Source of the DNA: Flammeovirga yaeyamensis
Lineage (GTDB): Bacteria > Bacteroidota > Bacteroidia > Cytophagales > Flammeovirgaceae
NCBI RefSeq assembly: GCF_018736045.1
Contig: NZ_CP076132.1
Location: 1,225,501 to 1,289,500 of the forward strand
Direction of reading: 5' to 3'
Length of the DNA: 64,000 bases
Shown in pieces: positions 8,600-17,011 of this stretch (position 1 is its first letter; every line of letters starts with the position of its first letter). A program made the position numbers and the translations under genes. Under the pieces are notes generated by a model that had not been told where the DNA came from, did no database searches, and saw nothing but the letters and a program-made list of their open reading frames with translations.

Positions 8600-8778
8600 A
8601 GTAGGGGGGGAGAATAGTTAGGTGTATTAGATATGTAATGAGAGAATAAATCGCCTTAGTAATAAGGACGTAAAAATATTGATCCCCTCTCAGGAGGGAG
8701 TATCTAAAGACTATAGCAATGAGAAATAGTTAGTTTTTGGGTTGGAAAAGAGCTTTGATATTCGGAGCTCTTTTTTTT
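8600..8778 (+). ncRNA. candidate structured small RNA ending in a terminator
   Basis: This non-coding stretch carries three hairpins in a row and ends at a strong intrinsic terminator. The first is CGCCTTA-GTAA-TAAGGACG (about 8652-8670). The second is a GATCCCCTC/GAGGG...ATC hairpin with a TCAG tetraloop (8681-8704). The third is the terminator AAAAGAGCT/AGCTCTTTT followed by Ts (8746-8778). The 5' part is purine-rich with seven Gs, and AATAGTTAG occurs twice. No open frame of useful size feeds the terminator, and umuC points away, so an independent transcript of about 150-190 nt is likely. The 5' end and family are unknown; a 6S-type RNA is one idea to test. Confidence 0.5.
8746..8778 (+). 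terminator. intrinsic terminator of the candidate RNA
   Basis: A 9-bp stem AAAAGAGCT/AGCTCTTTT around an 11-nt loop, with the stem running into eight Ts. This is a strong plus-strand terminator with no coding gene upstream of it. Confidence 0.85.
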
Positions 8779-9015
8779 GTACCTCACTTTTAGGGTGATA
8801 GAAAAAAAATTATGTAGCGATATACTAGATAAAGGTCTTATAAAGTTAATTAGATAGAAGTTTTTTAATAAAGGCTTTCATTTAAACAAGTAAAAACAAA
8901 ACTGTCTTGTTAACACAAACAAATAAAGCGAACACAAACGAATGAGATGTAGTTTAAAATATTGTAAAGAGTCTGAAAAATTCACACAATCGTTGTTGCT
9001 TAAAATTATTGAACT
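8779..9015. other. leader region of the small unknown gene
   Basis: AT-rich sequence between the candidate RNA and the gene at 9016. I see no strong promoter match, repeat or hairpin in it. Confidence 0.4.
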
Positions 9016-9381
9016 ATGAATATCTCATCATCATTCCTTGTAGAAGTTTTAAAAGAAAAGTTTCAAGAGTTTAGTGTTAATGCGGATCTTGTAGAAGGAT
9101 TACGATTAGCTCAAGTTGCTCATGATGGTTTATCATACGATGATCAAAAAGATTTAAAAGACTTTATTGTGAATCAAAATATGCCGCACAGCGAAGCAAT
9201 TATTGAAGCAATAGAAAAAAGAGTAACATTAAAAAGTAAACTTGTAGAGTTACAAAAAGAGTTGGATCGCCTTGTAGCCATTCAATTTGATAAAGATTTA
9301 AACTACAATGTTGAAAACGAAATTAATATGTATATGGACAGAATTATTCTGTTGGAAACATGTAATATTAATAACAACTAA
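9016..9381 (+). CDS. small helical protein of unknown function
   Basis: A 121-residue acidic protein that I do not recognise. It has no signal peptide or membrane segment and reads as mostly alpha-helical, with a likely short coiled coil at about 70-95 (IEKRVTLKSKLVELQKELDR). The ATG start fits, and a strong dedicated terminator follows at 9413. It stands alone between the candidate RNA and the carbohydrate locus, and its neighbours do not suggest a role. Confidence 0.75.
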   Translation: MNISSSFLVEVLKEKFQEFSVNADLVEGLRLAQVAHDGLSYDDQKDLKDFIVNQNMPHSEAIIEAIEKRVTLKSKLVELQKELDRLVAIQFDKDLNYNVENEINMYMDRIILLETCNINNN

Positions 9382-9412
9382 GAGAAGTAATTATATTTCA
9401 TATATATAGAAG

Positions 9413-9451
9413 CTTCATCACTCATTAATTAGAGTGATGAAGTTTTTTTTT
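9413..9451 (+). terminator. intrinsic terminator
   Basis: A perfect 11-bp stem CTTCATCACTC/GAGTGATGAAG with an 8-nt loop and a run of nine Ts. It isolates the small gene from the susC locus. Confidence 0.92.
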
Positions 9452-9756
9452 ATTTGATTTTTTTCATCATCAAAATTTTATCAATTGATACTTTTTTTAA
9501 TTCAATTGATATAAAATGTATTTTTTACGAATAAAAAGTGAATTGCAGTTTTAGTGTTAAGTCTCCTAAAATCAGTAATATAAAATAGAAATGTGTAATA
9601 AGTGTGTATTGGGAGTGTAAAAAAGTGACGTACATTTTGCGACATTTTTTTAAGATATTTTTGATACTTGCATATGCCGATTAGCTAACGACATGTTATT
9701 CAATCTAGGAAATGAAAATTTGAATTATGAAAATTTAGAAAACTATTACAACAACC
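9452..9756. other. intergenic region upstream of the susC promoter
   Basis: About 300 bp of AT-rich DNA with no gene. It includes TTGATA-like and TCAATTGATA repeats near 9481-9510, which could be binding sites. Nothing firmer is visible. Confidence 0.35.
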
Positions 9757-9764
9757 TAATCTTG
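9734..9764 (+). promoter_or_regulatory. candidate promoter of the susC operon
   Basis: TTTA (9734-9737), then 19 bp, then TAATCTTG (9757-9764; seven of eight to TAnnTTTG). Transcription would begin at about 9768, exactly where the leader inverted repeat starts. Confidence 0.4.
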
Positions 9765-9767
9765 ATA

Positions 9768-9864
9768 AAAACCATACTTTTTAATCTATATGCAACCCGT
9801 TGCATGAAACATATGGTTTTCAGCTGAGGGATAAAAAAAACACTTTAAACCAAACGTCTCAGCT
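9768..9864 (+). promoter_or_regulatory. structured susC leader with three inverted repeats
   Basis: Outer arms AAAACCATA (9768-9776) and TATGGTTTT (9812-9820) enclose a perfect ATGCAAC-CC-GTTGCAT palindrome (9790-9805). A further pair AGCTGAG (9822-9828) and CTCAGCT (9858-9864) follows. The inner palindrome resembles LacI-family operators, while the nested arms would fold as RNA hairpins at the very 5' end of the message. Either reading implies regulation of the import operon. Confidence 0.5.
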
Positions 9865-9897
9865 TTCAATTATTCAGAGTAACTAAAATTATTGGAG

Positions 9898-12800
9898 ATG
9901 TTAAAAACAAAACAACGAATAAAACTGCATTGGTTTATGCCATTGCTAATGTTCATCTTGTTTAGCACGCAGTTAAGTGCACAAGATAAAAAAATAGTAA
10001 AAGGTAAGGTGGTAGATACGGATGGAGTATCGCCTTTACCTGGTGTGAACGTATCAATTAAAGGTACTACTATAGGTACCATTACAGATTTTGATGGAAA
10101 ATTTAGTATCGAGTTAAACAGTGGTCAAAATGTATTGTCTGTTTCGTTTATAGGATATAAAACGCAAGAAATTGAAGTGGGGGCTCGTACACAAGTAGAT
10201 GTTACCATGCAAATAGACGAAAAAGAGCTAGAAGAAGTGGTGGTAGTCGGTTACGGTGTACAAAAAAAGAGTTTGATTACAGGATCAACAGCTAGTGTTG
10301 ATACCGAATTATTACAAAACAGATCTTCTGGTACATTAACTGATGCTATGGCAGGTATCACACCGGGGGTGTCTTTAACGCCAAACTCTGGTATGCCAGG
10401 TTCGGATGCCAAGGTGAGAATTAGAGGAGCAGGATCGAATGGTAACTCAGAACCTCTTTATATTATTGATGGAGTAAAATCGGGTTCAATTGCAGACTTA
10501 GCTCCAGAGGATATCGAAAGCATTGAGGTACTAAAAGATGCCGCATCTGCAGCGATTTATGGTTCTGAAGGTGGTAATGGTGTAATCTTAGTGACGACTA
10601 AATCAGGAGCCAAAGGCGAGAGTAAAATCTCTTATAACTTTAGATATGGTATTCAGTCGGCAGACAAAAGAAACTTGCCGAAAACATTAAGTGCAGATCA
10701 ATACATCCAATTCCAAAACGAGATGTTCCAAGGGAATTCAGGGTACACTCCTTTAACTTCTACAGGATACAATACGAATTGGTTAGAAGAAGTAGTGGAA
10801 AATGCACCTATTCAAAGTCATACTTTATCGATGCAAGGAGGAAATGATAAAACAACGTATTATACATCTCTAAACTACTACGAACAAGACGGTATAATTG
10901 GAGGAGATAAAGCCAGTTACGACAGGTTGAATGCTCGTTTTAACGTAAAGCATGAATTAAAACCTTGGGCAAGTATCTCTACCAATCTTACCTATTCAAG
11001 AGAGAATAGATCAGGACTAACCGATCAGGATGAGTATAGAGGTATTATCGCTTCATCTTTAACGCTTGAGCCGATGTTACCAATCGCTTTCGAGCCAGGG
11101 CAAGAAAATGCAAATACACAATTAGGGATCGAGAGTGGTTTCCCAATGTATAAAGATGAGCAGGGCAGATATTATTCTACTTCAAACCAAGGTTTATCTG
11201 AAGCAACCAACCCATTTGTTCAGCAAATTTTAGGAAATGGCGGTACGCAAAGAGATAAATTATTAGGGGTGATGGCTTTAGAAGTGAAACCATTTAAAAA
11301 CTTATCGATTACTACTCGTCCATCCATTGATTGGAGTGGTGAAAGAGAGCACTTCTACGATATGCCTTTCTGGTCAGGATCAGATAATAACAGTAATACG
11401 CTAAGAGTAACTGATAACAATACCTACTATCATCAATGGATGTGGGAGAACTTTGCCACTTATGATCAAACATTTGGCGATCACACTATCCAAGCAACAG
11501 TGGGTATGTCGGCTCAGCAATCCTTCTTAAGAACACTAACATCAGCTTCTGGTCCGATGAATGTAAACAATCCATTGTACAATGAGCATGCTTATACAGG
11601 TCAGTCTAACAACGACTTGAACGCATTTACAGATGAGAACAAGATGGTATCTTACTTTGGTCGTGTTTCTTACGATTACAAGAATAGATATATGTTTACG
11701 GCAACACTTCGTAACGATATTACTTCTACGGCGATGGTACCATACAATAACATATCGGGTGTCTTCCCTTCATTCTCGGCAGGTTGGAATATCTCAAACG
11801 AAGAATTCTTCCCGAAAGACTTTGTAATTGACTACTTGAAACTTCGTGGATCGTGGGGACAAAATGGTAGTATCAAATCTATTCCTGGTCGCTTCTTGTA
11901 TAAACCATCTATTGTATCGGAAAATATCAATATAGTTGTTCCAGGTAATGAATTAATGTTCGGATCGGAGCCATCGGTATTATCCAACCCAGATTTAACT
12001 TGGGAAACATCAGATCAAACCAACATTGGTATCGATTTAAATGCATTTGATGGTAAAGTATCCTTTGGTATTGATTGGTATAGAAAAATCACAAAAGATC
12101 TTTTGGCAGTAGCACAGGTACCAGCAACTGTAGGTAACTGGGCACCAAATACCAACTTAGGTGATATCGAAAATACAGGTGTGGAGATTGTAATTGGATA
12201 CAATAACCACGATAACGAATTCAAGTATGGATTCAACCTGAATATGGCCACATTGAAAAATAAAGTAATCAAGGTGAATGACCCGGCTCCATTTATCGCA
12301 GGGGCTGAGATTGGTCCAGGTTGGAAACAAGCAACTGTATTCCAAGAAGGGTATCCAATGTGGTATTTCCGTGGATATAAAAGTGAAGGAGTAAATTCTG
12401 AAACGGGAGAACCCATCTTAGCAGATTTAGACGGTGATGGAGAGATCACAGAAGCAGATAAAACTTACCTAGGTGATCCTCATCCAGACATTACTTATGG
12501 CGGTCAGATCTTCGCTTCTTATAAAGGATTTGATTTGAATATCGTAATGCAAGGTCAGGCAGGTGCTCAAGCAGTCATTGGTTGGTACAGACCAGACCGT
12601 TTAAAAACAAATACATTAGTGCATTACTACGAAAACCGTTGGACACCAGACAACAAAGGTGCATCACTTCCAAGTCCAACAACAGATTCTAATTATTATC
12701 AGTCTGATTTCTTAGTACATGATGCTAATTTCTTTAGAATCAAGCAGATTCAGTTAGGTTATAGCTTTAAGAAATCATTCGTAGAGAAACTTTACTTAAG

Positions 12801-12963
12801 TAATCTTAGACTGTATGTTTCAATGGACGATTACTTCACTTTCACGAATTATATAGGTATGGATCCTATTGCAGGTAATAATGATGCCAATGCACTAGGT
12901 ATTGATAAAGGGGTGTATCCAACACCTCGTAAAATGATGTTCGGTTTGAATGTAGCATTCTAA
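9898..12963 (+). CDS. SusC-family TonB-dependent outer-membrane transporter
   Basis: A 1021-residue outer-membrane importer. A signal peptide ends at about residue 30 (FSTQLSAQ). It is followed by a carboxypeptidase-regulatory-like domain (VKGKVVDTDG...), the TonB-box region EEVVVVGYG, the plug with VRIRGAGS and PLYIIDGV, and a 22-strand barrel ending in ...LNVAF, a typical aromatic last residue. I chose the ATG at 9898 because it gives a clean signal peptide; a TTG lies two codons upstream. SusC proteins work with a SusD lipoprotein to bring glycans into the periplasm using TonB energy, and susD follows by 13 bp. The downstream GH3, symporter and GH94 suggest beta-gluco-oligosaccharide cargo, which is inference. 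Confidence 0.95.
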   Translation: MLKTKQRIKLHWFMPLLMFILFSTQLSAQDKKIVKGKVVDTDGVSPLPGVNVSIKGTTIGTITDFDGKFSIELNSGQNVLSVSFIGYKTQEIEVGARTQVDVTMQIDEKELEEVVVVGYGVQKKSLITGSTASVDTELLQNRSSGTLTDAMAGITPGVSLTPNSGMPGSDAKVRIRGAGSNGNSEPLYIIDGVKSGSIADLAPEDIESIEVLKDAASAAIYGSEGGNGVILVTTKSGAKGESKISYNFRYGIQSADKRNLPKTLSADQYIQFQNEMFQGNSGYTPLTSTGYNTNWLEEVVENAPIQSHTLSMQGGNDKTTYYTSLNYYEQDGIIGGDKASYDRLNARFNVKHELKPWASISTNLTYSRENRSGLTDQDEYRGIIASSLTLEPMLPIAFEPGQENANTQLGIESGFPMYKDEQGRYYSTSNQGLSEATNPFVQQILGNGGTQRDKLLGVMALEVKPFKNLSITTRPSIDWSGEREHFYDMPFWSGSDNNSNTLRVTDNNTYYHQWMWENFATYDQTFGDHTIQATVGMSAQQSFLRTLTSASGPMNVNNPLYNEHAYTGQSNNDLNAFTDENKMVSYFGRVSYDYKNRYMFTATLRNDITSTAMVPYNNISGVFPSFSAGWNISNEEFFPKDFVIDYLKLRGSWGQNGSIKSIPGRFLYKPSIVSENINIVVPGNELMFGSEPSVLSNPDLTWETSDQTNIGIDLNAFDGKVSFGIDWYRKITKDLLAVAQVPATVGNWAPNTNLGDIENTGVEIVIGYNNHDNEFKYGFNLNMATLKNKVIKVNDPAPFIAGAEIGPGWKQATVFQEGYPMWYFRGYKSEGVNSETGEPILADLDGDGEITEADKTYLGDPHPDITYGGQIFASYKGFDLNIVMQGQAGAQAVIGWYRPDRLKTNTLVHYYENRWTPDNKGASLPSPTTDSNYYQSDFLVHDANFFRIKQIQLGYSFKKSFVEKLYLSNLRLYVSMDDYFTFTNYIGMDPIAGNNDANALGIDKGVYPTPRKMMFGLNVAF

Positions 12964-12976
12964 TGTAGGAACTAAA

Positions 12977-14605
12977 ATGAAATTAACAATGAAAATGATA
13001 TTCAGAAATATATGGGTTTTCTTTTTCTGCCTCATGCTTGGTACCTCTTGTACTAAAGATTGGGTGCAAATTGAACAACCTGGAGCAGTAAAGGTAGAGG
13101 ATTTCTACAAGACAGATGAGCAATGTCTACAGGCATTGGTGGCAGTATATGCACAGTTACAAAGACAATATGCCTCTACGGATTATGTAAGCCCTCGTTT
13201 ATTGAAGGCAATTCCATCAGATATGATCAATGCAGGTGGTGGTGATAATGGTGATCAGGCTTGGTTACAACAAATCAACTTGTACACAAATAGTGAGTCT
13301 ACACCAAACGTAAGAGATGTTTGGAGAGCGTATTACTTTACAATCTACAGAGCCAATTTGATTATAGAATTAGTTGAGCCTGTTGGGGAAAGAGAAGCGA
13401 TTGTGGGTGAAGCTTATGCAATGAGAGCGTATTTGTATTTTGAACTTACTAATATGTTTAAGAATGTTCCTTTAATATTAAAAGAACAAGCGAGAAGCGA
13501 GTATAATGTAGAAAAGAGTACGCAGGAAGAAGTCTATGCTCAAATCAAATTAGATTTGGAACAGGCAATCACAATGCTTCCAGAAGAGCAACCGGAAAAG
13601 TGGAGAATTGGAAGAGGATTCGCTCAAACATTGTTAGCAAAAACATATATCTACAGAGATGAAAACTACCAAGAAGCTTTCGATTTATTGAATGAGGTAA
13701 TTAATTCAGGACACTATTCTTTAGTGCAGAATTTTGATGATGCACTACATGTGGATGGAGAATGGAGTGATGAGTCGTTGTTTGAGTTAGGTTTTAGATC
13801 AAATAACCCTTACGGTAACGGTTTCCCTTGGAATCCGGATATCGCAGAAAGTAATATCAATATGGTATTATGTGGACCAAGAGACTTTGTTGGTGGACAT
13901 ACGATCAACAGAGGTGGATGGGGTTTCCAAAATCCAACAGAATGGATTTATAATTTATTCGATCCTAGCGACCCAAGAAGAGATCAAAGTGTAATTTCTT
14001 GGGAAGACTTTAAAAATACGTATTACGAGCCAGGAGGAATTTATGAAGAGTATATCGCTTCTAAAGGTCCTGGATACGAGCCTGTAGCCTCTGATTCTGT
14101 TCGTTGGAAAGGGTTAGAAACAAAGAACTGGCAAATCGAAGGGTATTTAAGAATGAAGTACGATGCACGTACTACAGAGAGAGCTGAGCCAGATTGGGAA
14201 TATTCGGCAGGTACCAACGAGAGAATTATGAGATATCCTGAAGTGCTATTGTTGGCAGCCGAAGCTAAAGTGAAGTTGGGGCAAGGTGGAGATGCTGCAA
14301 AATACATCAATGAACTTCGCCAAAGAGCAGGGTATACTTCTTTAGTTTCTAATGTTACAATGGATGATATCGAATACGAAAGAATTGCAGAATTGTCGTT
14401 CGAAGGACATCGTTGGTTTGATTTACGTCGATGGGGTAAACTAGAACAAGTTTTAACGGCTTTCTCAGAGTTTGAAAATCAAAAAGTGGAAGACGGAGAA
14501 TTAAATTCTGATCCTAGAACATTCAAACCGAGAAACGCTTACTTGCCACTTCCAATAGAGGAATTATCAAGTAATCCGAACTTAAAGCAAAACGAAGGCT
14601 GGTAG
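12977..14605 (+). CDS. SusD-family glycan-binding lipoprotein
   Basis: A 542-residue surface lipoprotein. The signal sequence ends in the lipobox LGTSC with lipidated C25. An N-terminal SusD-like domain starts at EQPGAVKVEDFYKTDEQ, and TPR-type helices pack in between. The C-terminal RagB/SusD signature is present (YPEVLLLAAEAK..., ERIAELSFEGHRWFDLRRWG). It forms the lid of the SusC pore and binds the oligosaccharide. It is co-transcribed with susC. A terminator-like hairpin directly after the stop may lower expression of the downstream GH3. The ligand cannot be read from the sequence. Confidence 0.95.
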   Translation: MKLTMKMIFRNIWVFFFCLMLGTSCTKDWVQIEQPGAVKVEDFYKTDEQCLQALVAVYAQLQRQYASTDYVSPRLLKAIPSDMINAGGGDNGDQAWLQQINLYTNSESTPNVRDVWRAYYFTIYRANLIIELVEPVGEREAIVGEAYAMRAYLYFELTNMFKNVPLILKEQARSEYNVEKSTQEEVYAQIKLDLEQAITMLPEEQPEKWRIGRGFAQTLLAKTYIYRDENYQEAFDLLNEVINSGHYSLVQNFDDALHVDGEWSDESLFELGFRSNNPYGNGFPWNPDIAESNINMVLCGPRDFVGGHTINRGGWGFQNPTEWIYNLFDPSDPRRDQSVISWEDFKNTYYEPGGIYEEYIASKGPGYEPVASDSVRWKGLETKNWQIEGYLRMKYDARTTERAEPDWEYSAGTNERIMRYPEVLLLAAEAKVKLGQGGDAAKYINELRQRAGYTSLVSNVTMDDIEYERIAELSFEGHRWFDLRRWGKLEQVLTAFSEFENQKVEDGELNSDPRTFKPRNAYLPLPIEELSSNPNLKQNEGW

Positions 14606-14627
14606 CAGGGCAGATAGATGAACAATC

Positions 14628-14657
14628 GGGGGAGAGTAATTGCTCTCCCTCTTTTTT
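14628..14657 (+). terminator. terminator or attenuator between susD and the GH3 gene
   Basis: A GGGAGAG/CTCTCCC stem with a 6-nt loop is followed by TCTTTTTT. It sits 22 bp before the GH3 start, so partial read-through is expected if the genes share a transcript. Confidence 0.7.
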
Positions 14658-14679
14658 AATATGAAATGTTTTTTTGATA

Positions 14680-16884
14680 ATGAGAAAGATAAACCTAATT
14701 AATGCGTGTTTGCTCTTCGTATTTTGTTTTTCTGGGCATATTACCCTAACCGCCCAAGAAAGTGATGCAATTGAAGATGAAATAAATCAAATAATAGCTC
14801 AATTAACATTAGAGGAGAAAGTAGCTATGTGTCATGCACAGTCGAAGTTTTCTTCTAAAGGCGTTCCCCGATTAGGAATTCCTGAACTATGGATGTCGGA
14901 TGGTCCGCATGGCGTAAGGGCAGAAGTCAATTGGGATGATTGGGGGTATTCGATGTGGACGAACGATTCGATAACAGCATTTCCTGCTTTAACGGCTTTA
15001 GCTTCTACTTTTAGTAAAGGTCTATCTTATGAATATGGAAAGGCCATTGGAGAGGAAGCAAGATATAGAAACAAAGATGTGTTATTAGGGCCAGGAGTAA
15101 ATATTTACAGAACGCCATTGAACGGTAGAAATTTTGAATACATGGGTGAAGATCCCTACTTAGCCTCAGAATTGGTAGTTCCTTACATTAAAGGTGTGCA
15201 AGAAAATGGTGTCGCTGCCTGTGTAAAACATTTTGTGGCAAACAATCAGGAATTATGGAGGGATCATATTAATGTAGAAGTAAGTGATCGGGCATTAAAC
15301 GAAATCTATTTCCCCGCATTTAAAGCAGCTGTTGAAGAAGGGAATGTATGGTCAGTGATGAGTGCTTACAATCAGTTAAGAGGACAATATTGTTCTCATA
15401 ACGAATTTTTGGTGAACGAGGTATTAAAGAAGAAATGGAATTTTGATGGTGTTTTAATAACGGATTGGGGTGCTGCTCACGATAGCAAGCAGGCCGCTTT
15501 GTACGGTTTAGATATAGAGATGGGAACAGGTACGAATGGTTTAACTTATTCTGAGGTAAATCATTACGAAAACTACTACATGGCAGGGCCTATGAAGGAA
15601 TTGGTGAGAAAAGGTGAGGTACCTGAGGAAGTGGTAGACGAAAAAGTAAGACGTATTTTAAGATTGATGTACCGAACAACATTGGATAAAACAAGACCTT
15701 TTGGAAGTGTAAATTCTAAGGAGCATCAAATGGTGGCTCGAAGAGTGGCAGCTGAGGGAATTGTATTGTTGAAGAATGAAGAAAAGTTGTTGCCATTGGA
15801 TATCAATAAAAAACAAAAGATTGCAATCATTGGAGAAAATGCCACTCGAATGATGACGAAGGGAGGAGGATCATCAGAACTAAAACCAAAATATGAAATA
15901 TCACCTTTAGAAGGGTTGAAGAATAGACTGCCTGATCATGAAATTACTTATGCGATGGGATATTCTTCGGGTAGAGCCCAATATGGAATGGTATTACCTC
16001 CAGTTTTTGACCAGGAGGAGTTAAAGAAGGAAGCACTGGAAACAGTAAAAGATGCAGATGTAGTTATTTTTTATGGAGGATTGAATAAGAATCATGAGCA
16101 AGACTGTGAAGGGGGAGATCGACTGAGTTATCAGCTTCCTTTCGGACAAGAGGACCTTATTAACGACTTAGCTAAAGTAAATAAAAATATAGTTGTAGTG
16201 CTTATCAGTGGAAACGCTGTGGAGATGCAATGGGAGAAAAATGCTAGAGCAGTGCTTCAGGGATGGTATTTAGGTAGTGAAGGAGGAAACGCATTGGCAG
16301 ACGTAATTGTAGGGGATGTAAACCCATCAGGGAAATTGCCTTTTACTTTCCCTAAGAAATTGGAAGACAACTCTGCACATCATTTTGGAAAAATGTCTTA
16401 TCCGGGTGATAGTATTAATCAGGAATATAAAGATGATATTCTTGTGGGATACAGATGGCACGACACGAAGAAAATTAAGCCAAAATATGCATTCGGTTAC
16501 GGTTTATCCTACACAGACTTTTTGATATCGAACGTAACATTAAACAAGAAAACGTTCAACCGACAAGAGACAATAATCGCTTCTTGTGATGTAAAGAACA
16601 TTGGAGAGTTGGAAGGAAAAGAAGTCGTTCAGTTTTATGTGGAAAAGGTGAAGTCGAAAGTCATGAGAGCGAAAAAAGAATTGAAAGCTTTCAGTAAAGT
16701 GGAGTTGAAAAAAGGAGATACCCAAGAAGTGAAAGGAGAGGTGGATGTACTCAGCTTGAGATATTATGATGAGGAAATGAAAGATTGGGTATTAGAACCT
16801 GGAGATTACCTGCTTCATGTAGGGAATTCTTCTGATAATATTAGAAAATCAATTAAGTTTTCAATAGTGGAACAGATAGAATAA
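14680..16884 (+). CDS. exported glycoside hydrolase family 3 beta-glucosidase-like enzyme
   Basis: A 734-residue enzyme with an N-terminal signal peptide (cleavage near ITLTAQ, about residue 27), so it is periplasmic or surface-exposed. It has the GH3 two-domain layout: a TIM-barrel with KHFVANNQE and the nucleophile motif VLITDWGAAHD (D262), an alpha/beta sandwich domain with IVLLKNEEKLLPL and PSGKLPFTFP, and a C-terminal fibronectin-III-like domain. GH3 enzymes release terminal beta-glucose or related sugars by a retaining mechanism. The start at 14680 is the ATG that gives a proper signal; a TTG lies two codons upstream. In this locus it would trim oligosaccharides after SusC/D import. Confidence 0.92.
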   Translation: MRKINLINACLLFVFCFSGHITLTAQESDAIEDEINQIIAQLTLEEKVAMCHAQSKFSSKGVPRLGIPELWMSDGPHGVRAEVNWDDWGYSMWTNDSITAFPALTALASTFSKGLSYEYGKAIGEEARYRNKDVLLGPGVNIYRTPLNGRNFEYMGEDPYLASELVVPYIKGVQENGVAACVKHFVANNQELWRDHINVEVSDRALNEIYFPAFKAAVEEGNVWSVMSAYNQLRGQYCSHNEFLVNEVLKKKWNFDGVLITDWGAAHDSKQAALYGLDIEMGTGTNGLTYSEVNHYENYYMAGPMKELVRKGEVPEEVVDEKVRRILRLMYRTTLDKTRPFGSVNSKEHQMVARRVAAEGIVLLKNEEKLLPLDINKKQKIAIIGENATRMMTKGGGSSELKPKYEISPLEGLKNRLPDHEITYAMGYSSGRAQYGMVLPPVFDQEELKKEALETVKDADVVIFYGGLNKNHEQDCEGGDRLSYQLPFGQEDLINDLAKVNKNIVVVLISGNAVEMQWEKNARAVLQGWYLGSEGGNALADVIVGDVNPSGKLPFTFPKKLEDNSAHHFGKMSYPGDSINQEYKDDILVGYRWHDTKKIKPKYAFGYGLSYTDFLISNVTLNKKTFNRQETIIASCDVKNIGELEGKEVVQFYVEKVKSKVMRAKKELKAFSKVELKKGDTQEVKGEVDVLSLRYYDEEMKDWVLEPGDYLLHVGNSSDNIRKSIKFSIVEQIE

Positions 16885-16908
16885 ATTATCGAAATTCAAG
16901 TTTATAGT

Positions 16909-16944
16909 AACACTTTCCGGTTTTTAATCGGGAAGTGTTTTTTA
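16909..16944 (+). terminator. intrinsic terminator after the GH3 gene
   Basis: AACACTTTCCG pairs with CGGGAAGTGTT and is followed by TTTTTT. It separates the susCD-GH3 unit from the regulator gene. Confidence 0.8.
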
Positions 16945-17011
16945 TAAGTAAAAAATTTACAGTGGATTAATAGACTTAAATGGTATTATTTTCGAAATTA
17001 GAGACGGAGAA

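Noticed and set aside
12015-12449. 144-codon minus-strand open frame
   Set aside because: Antisense to the susC barrel; no motif and no independent signals.
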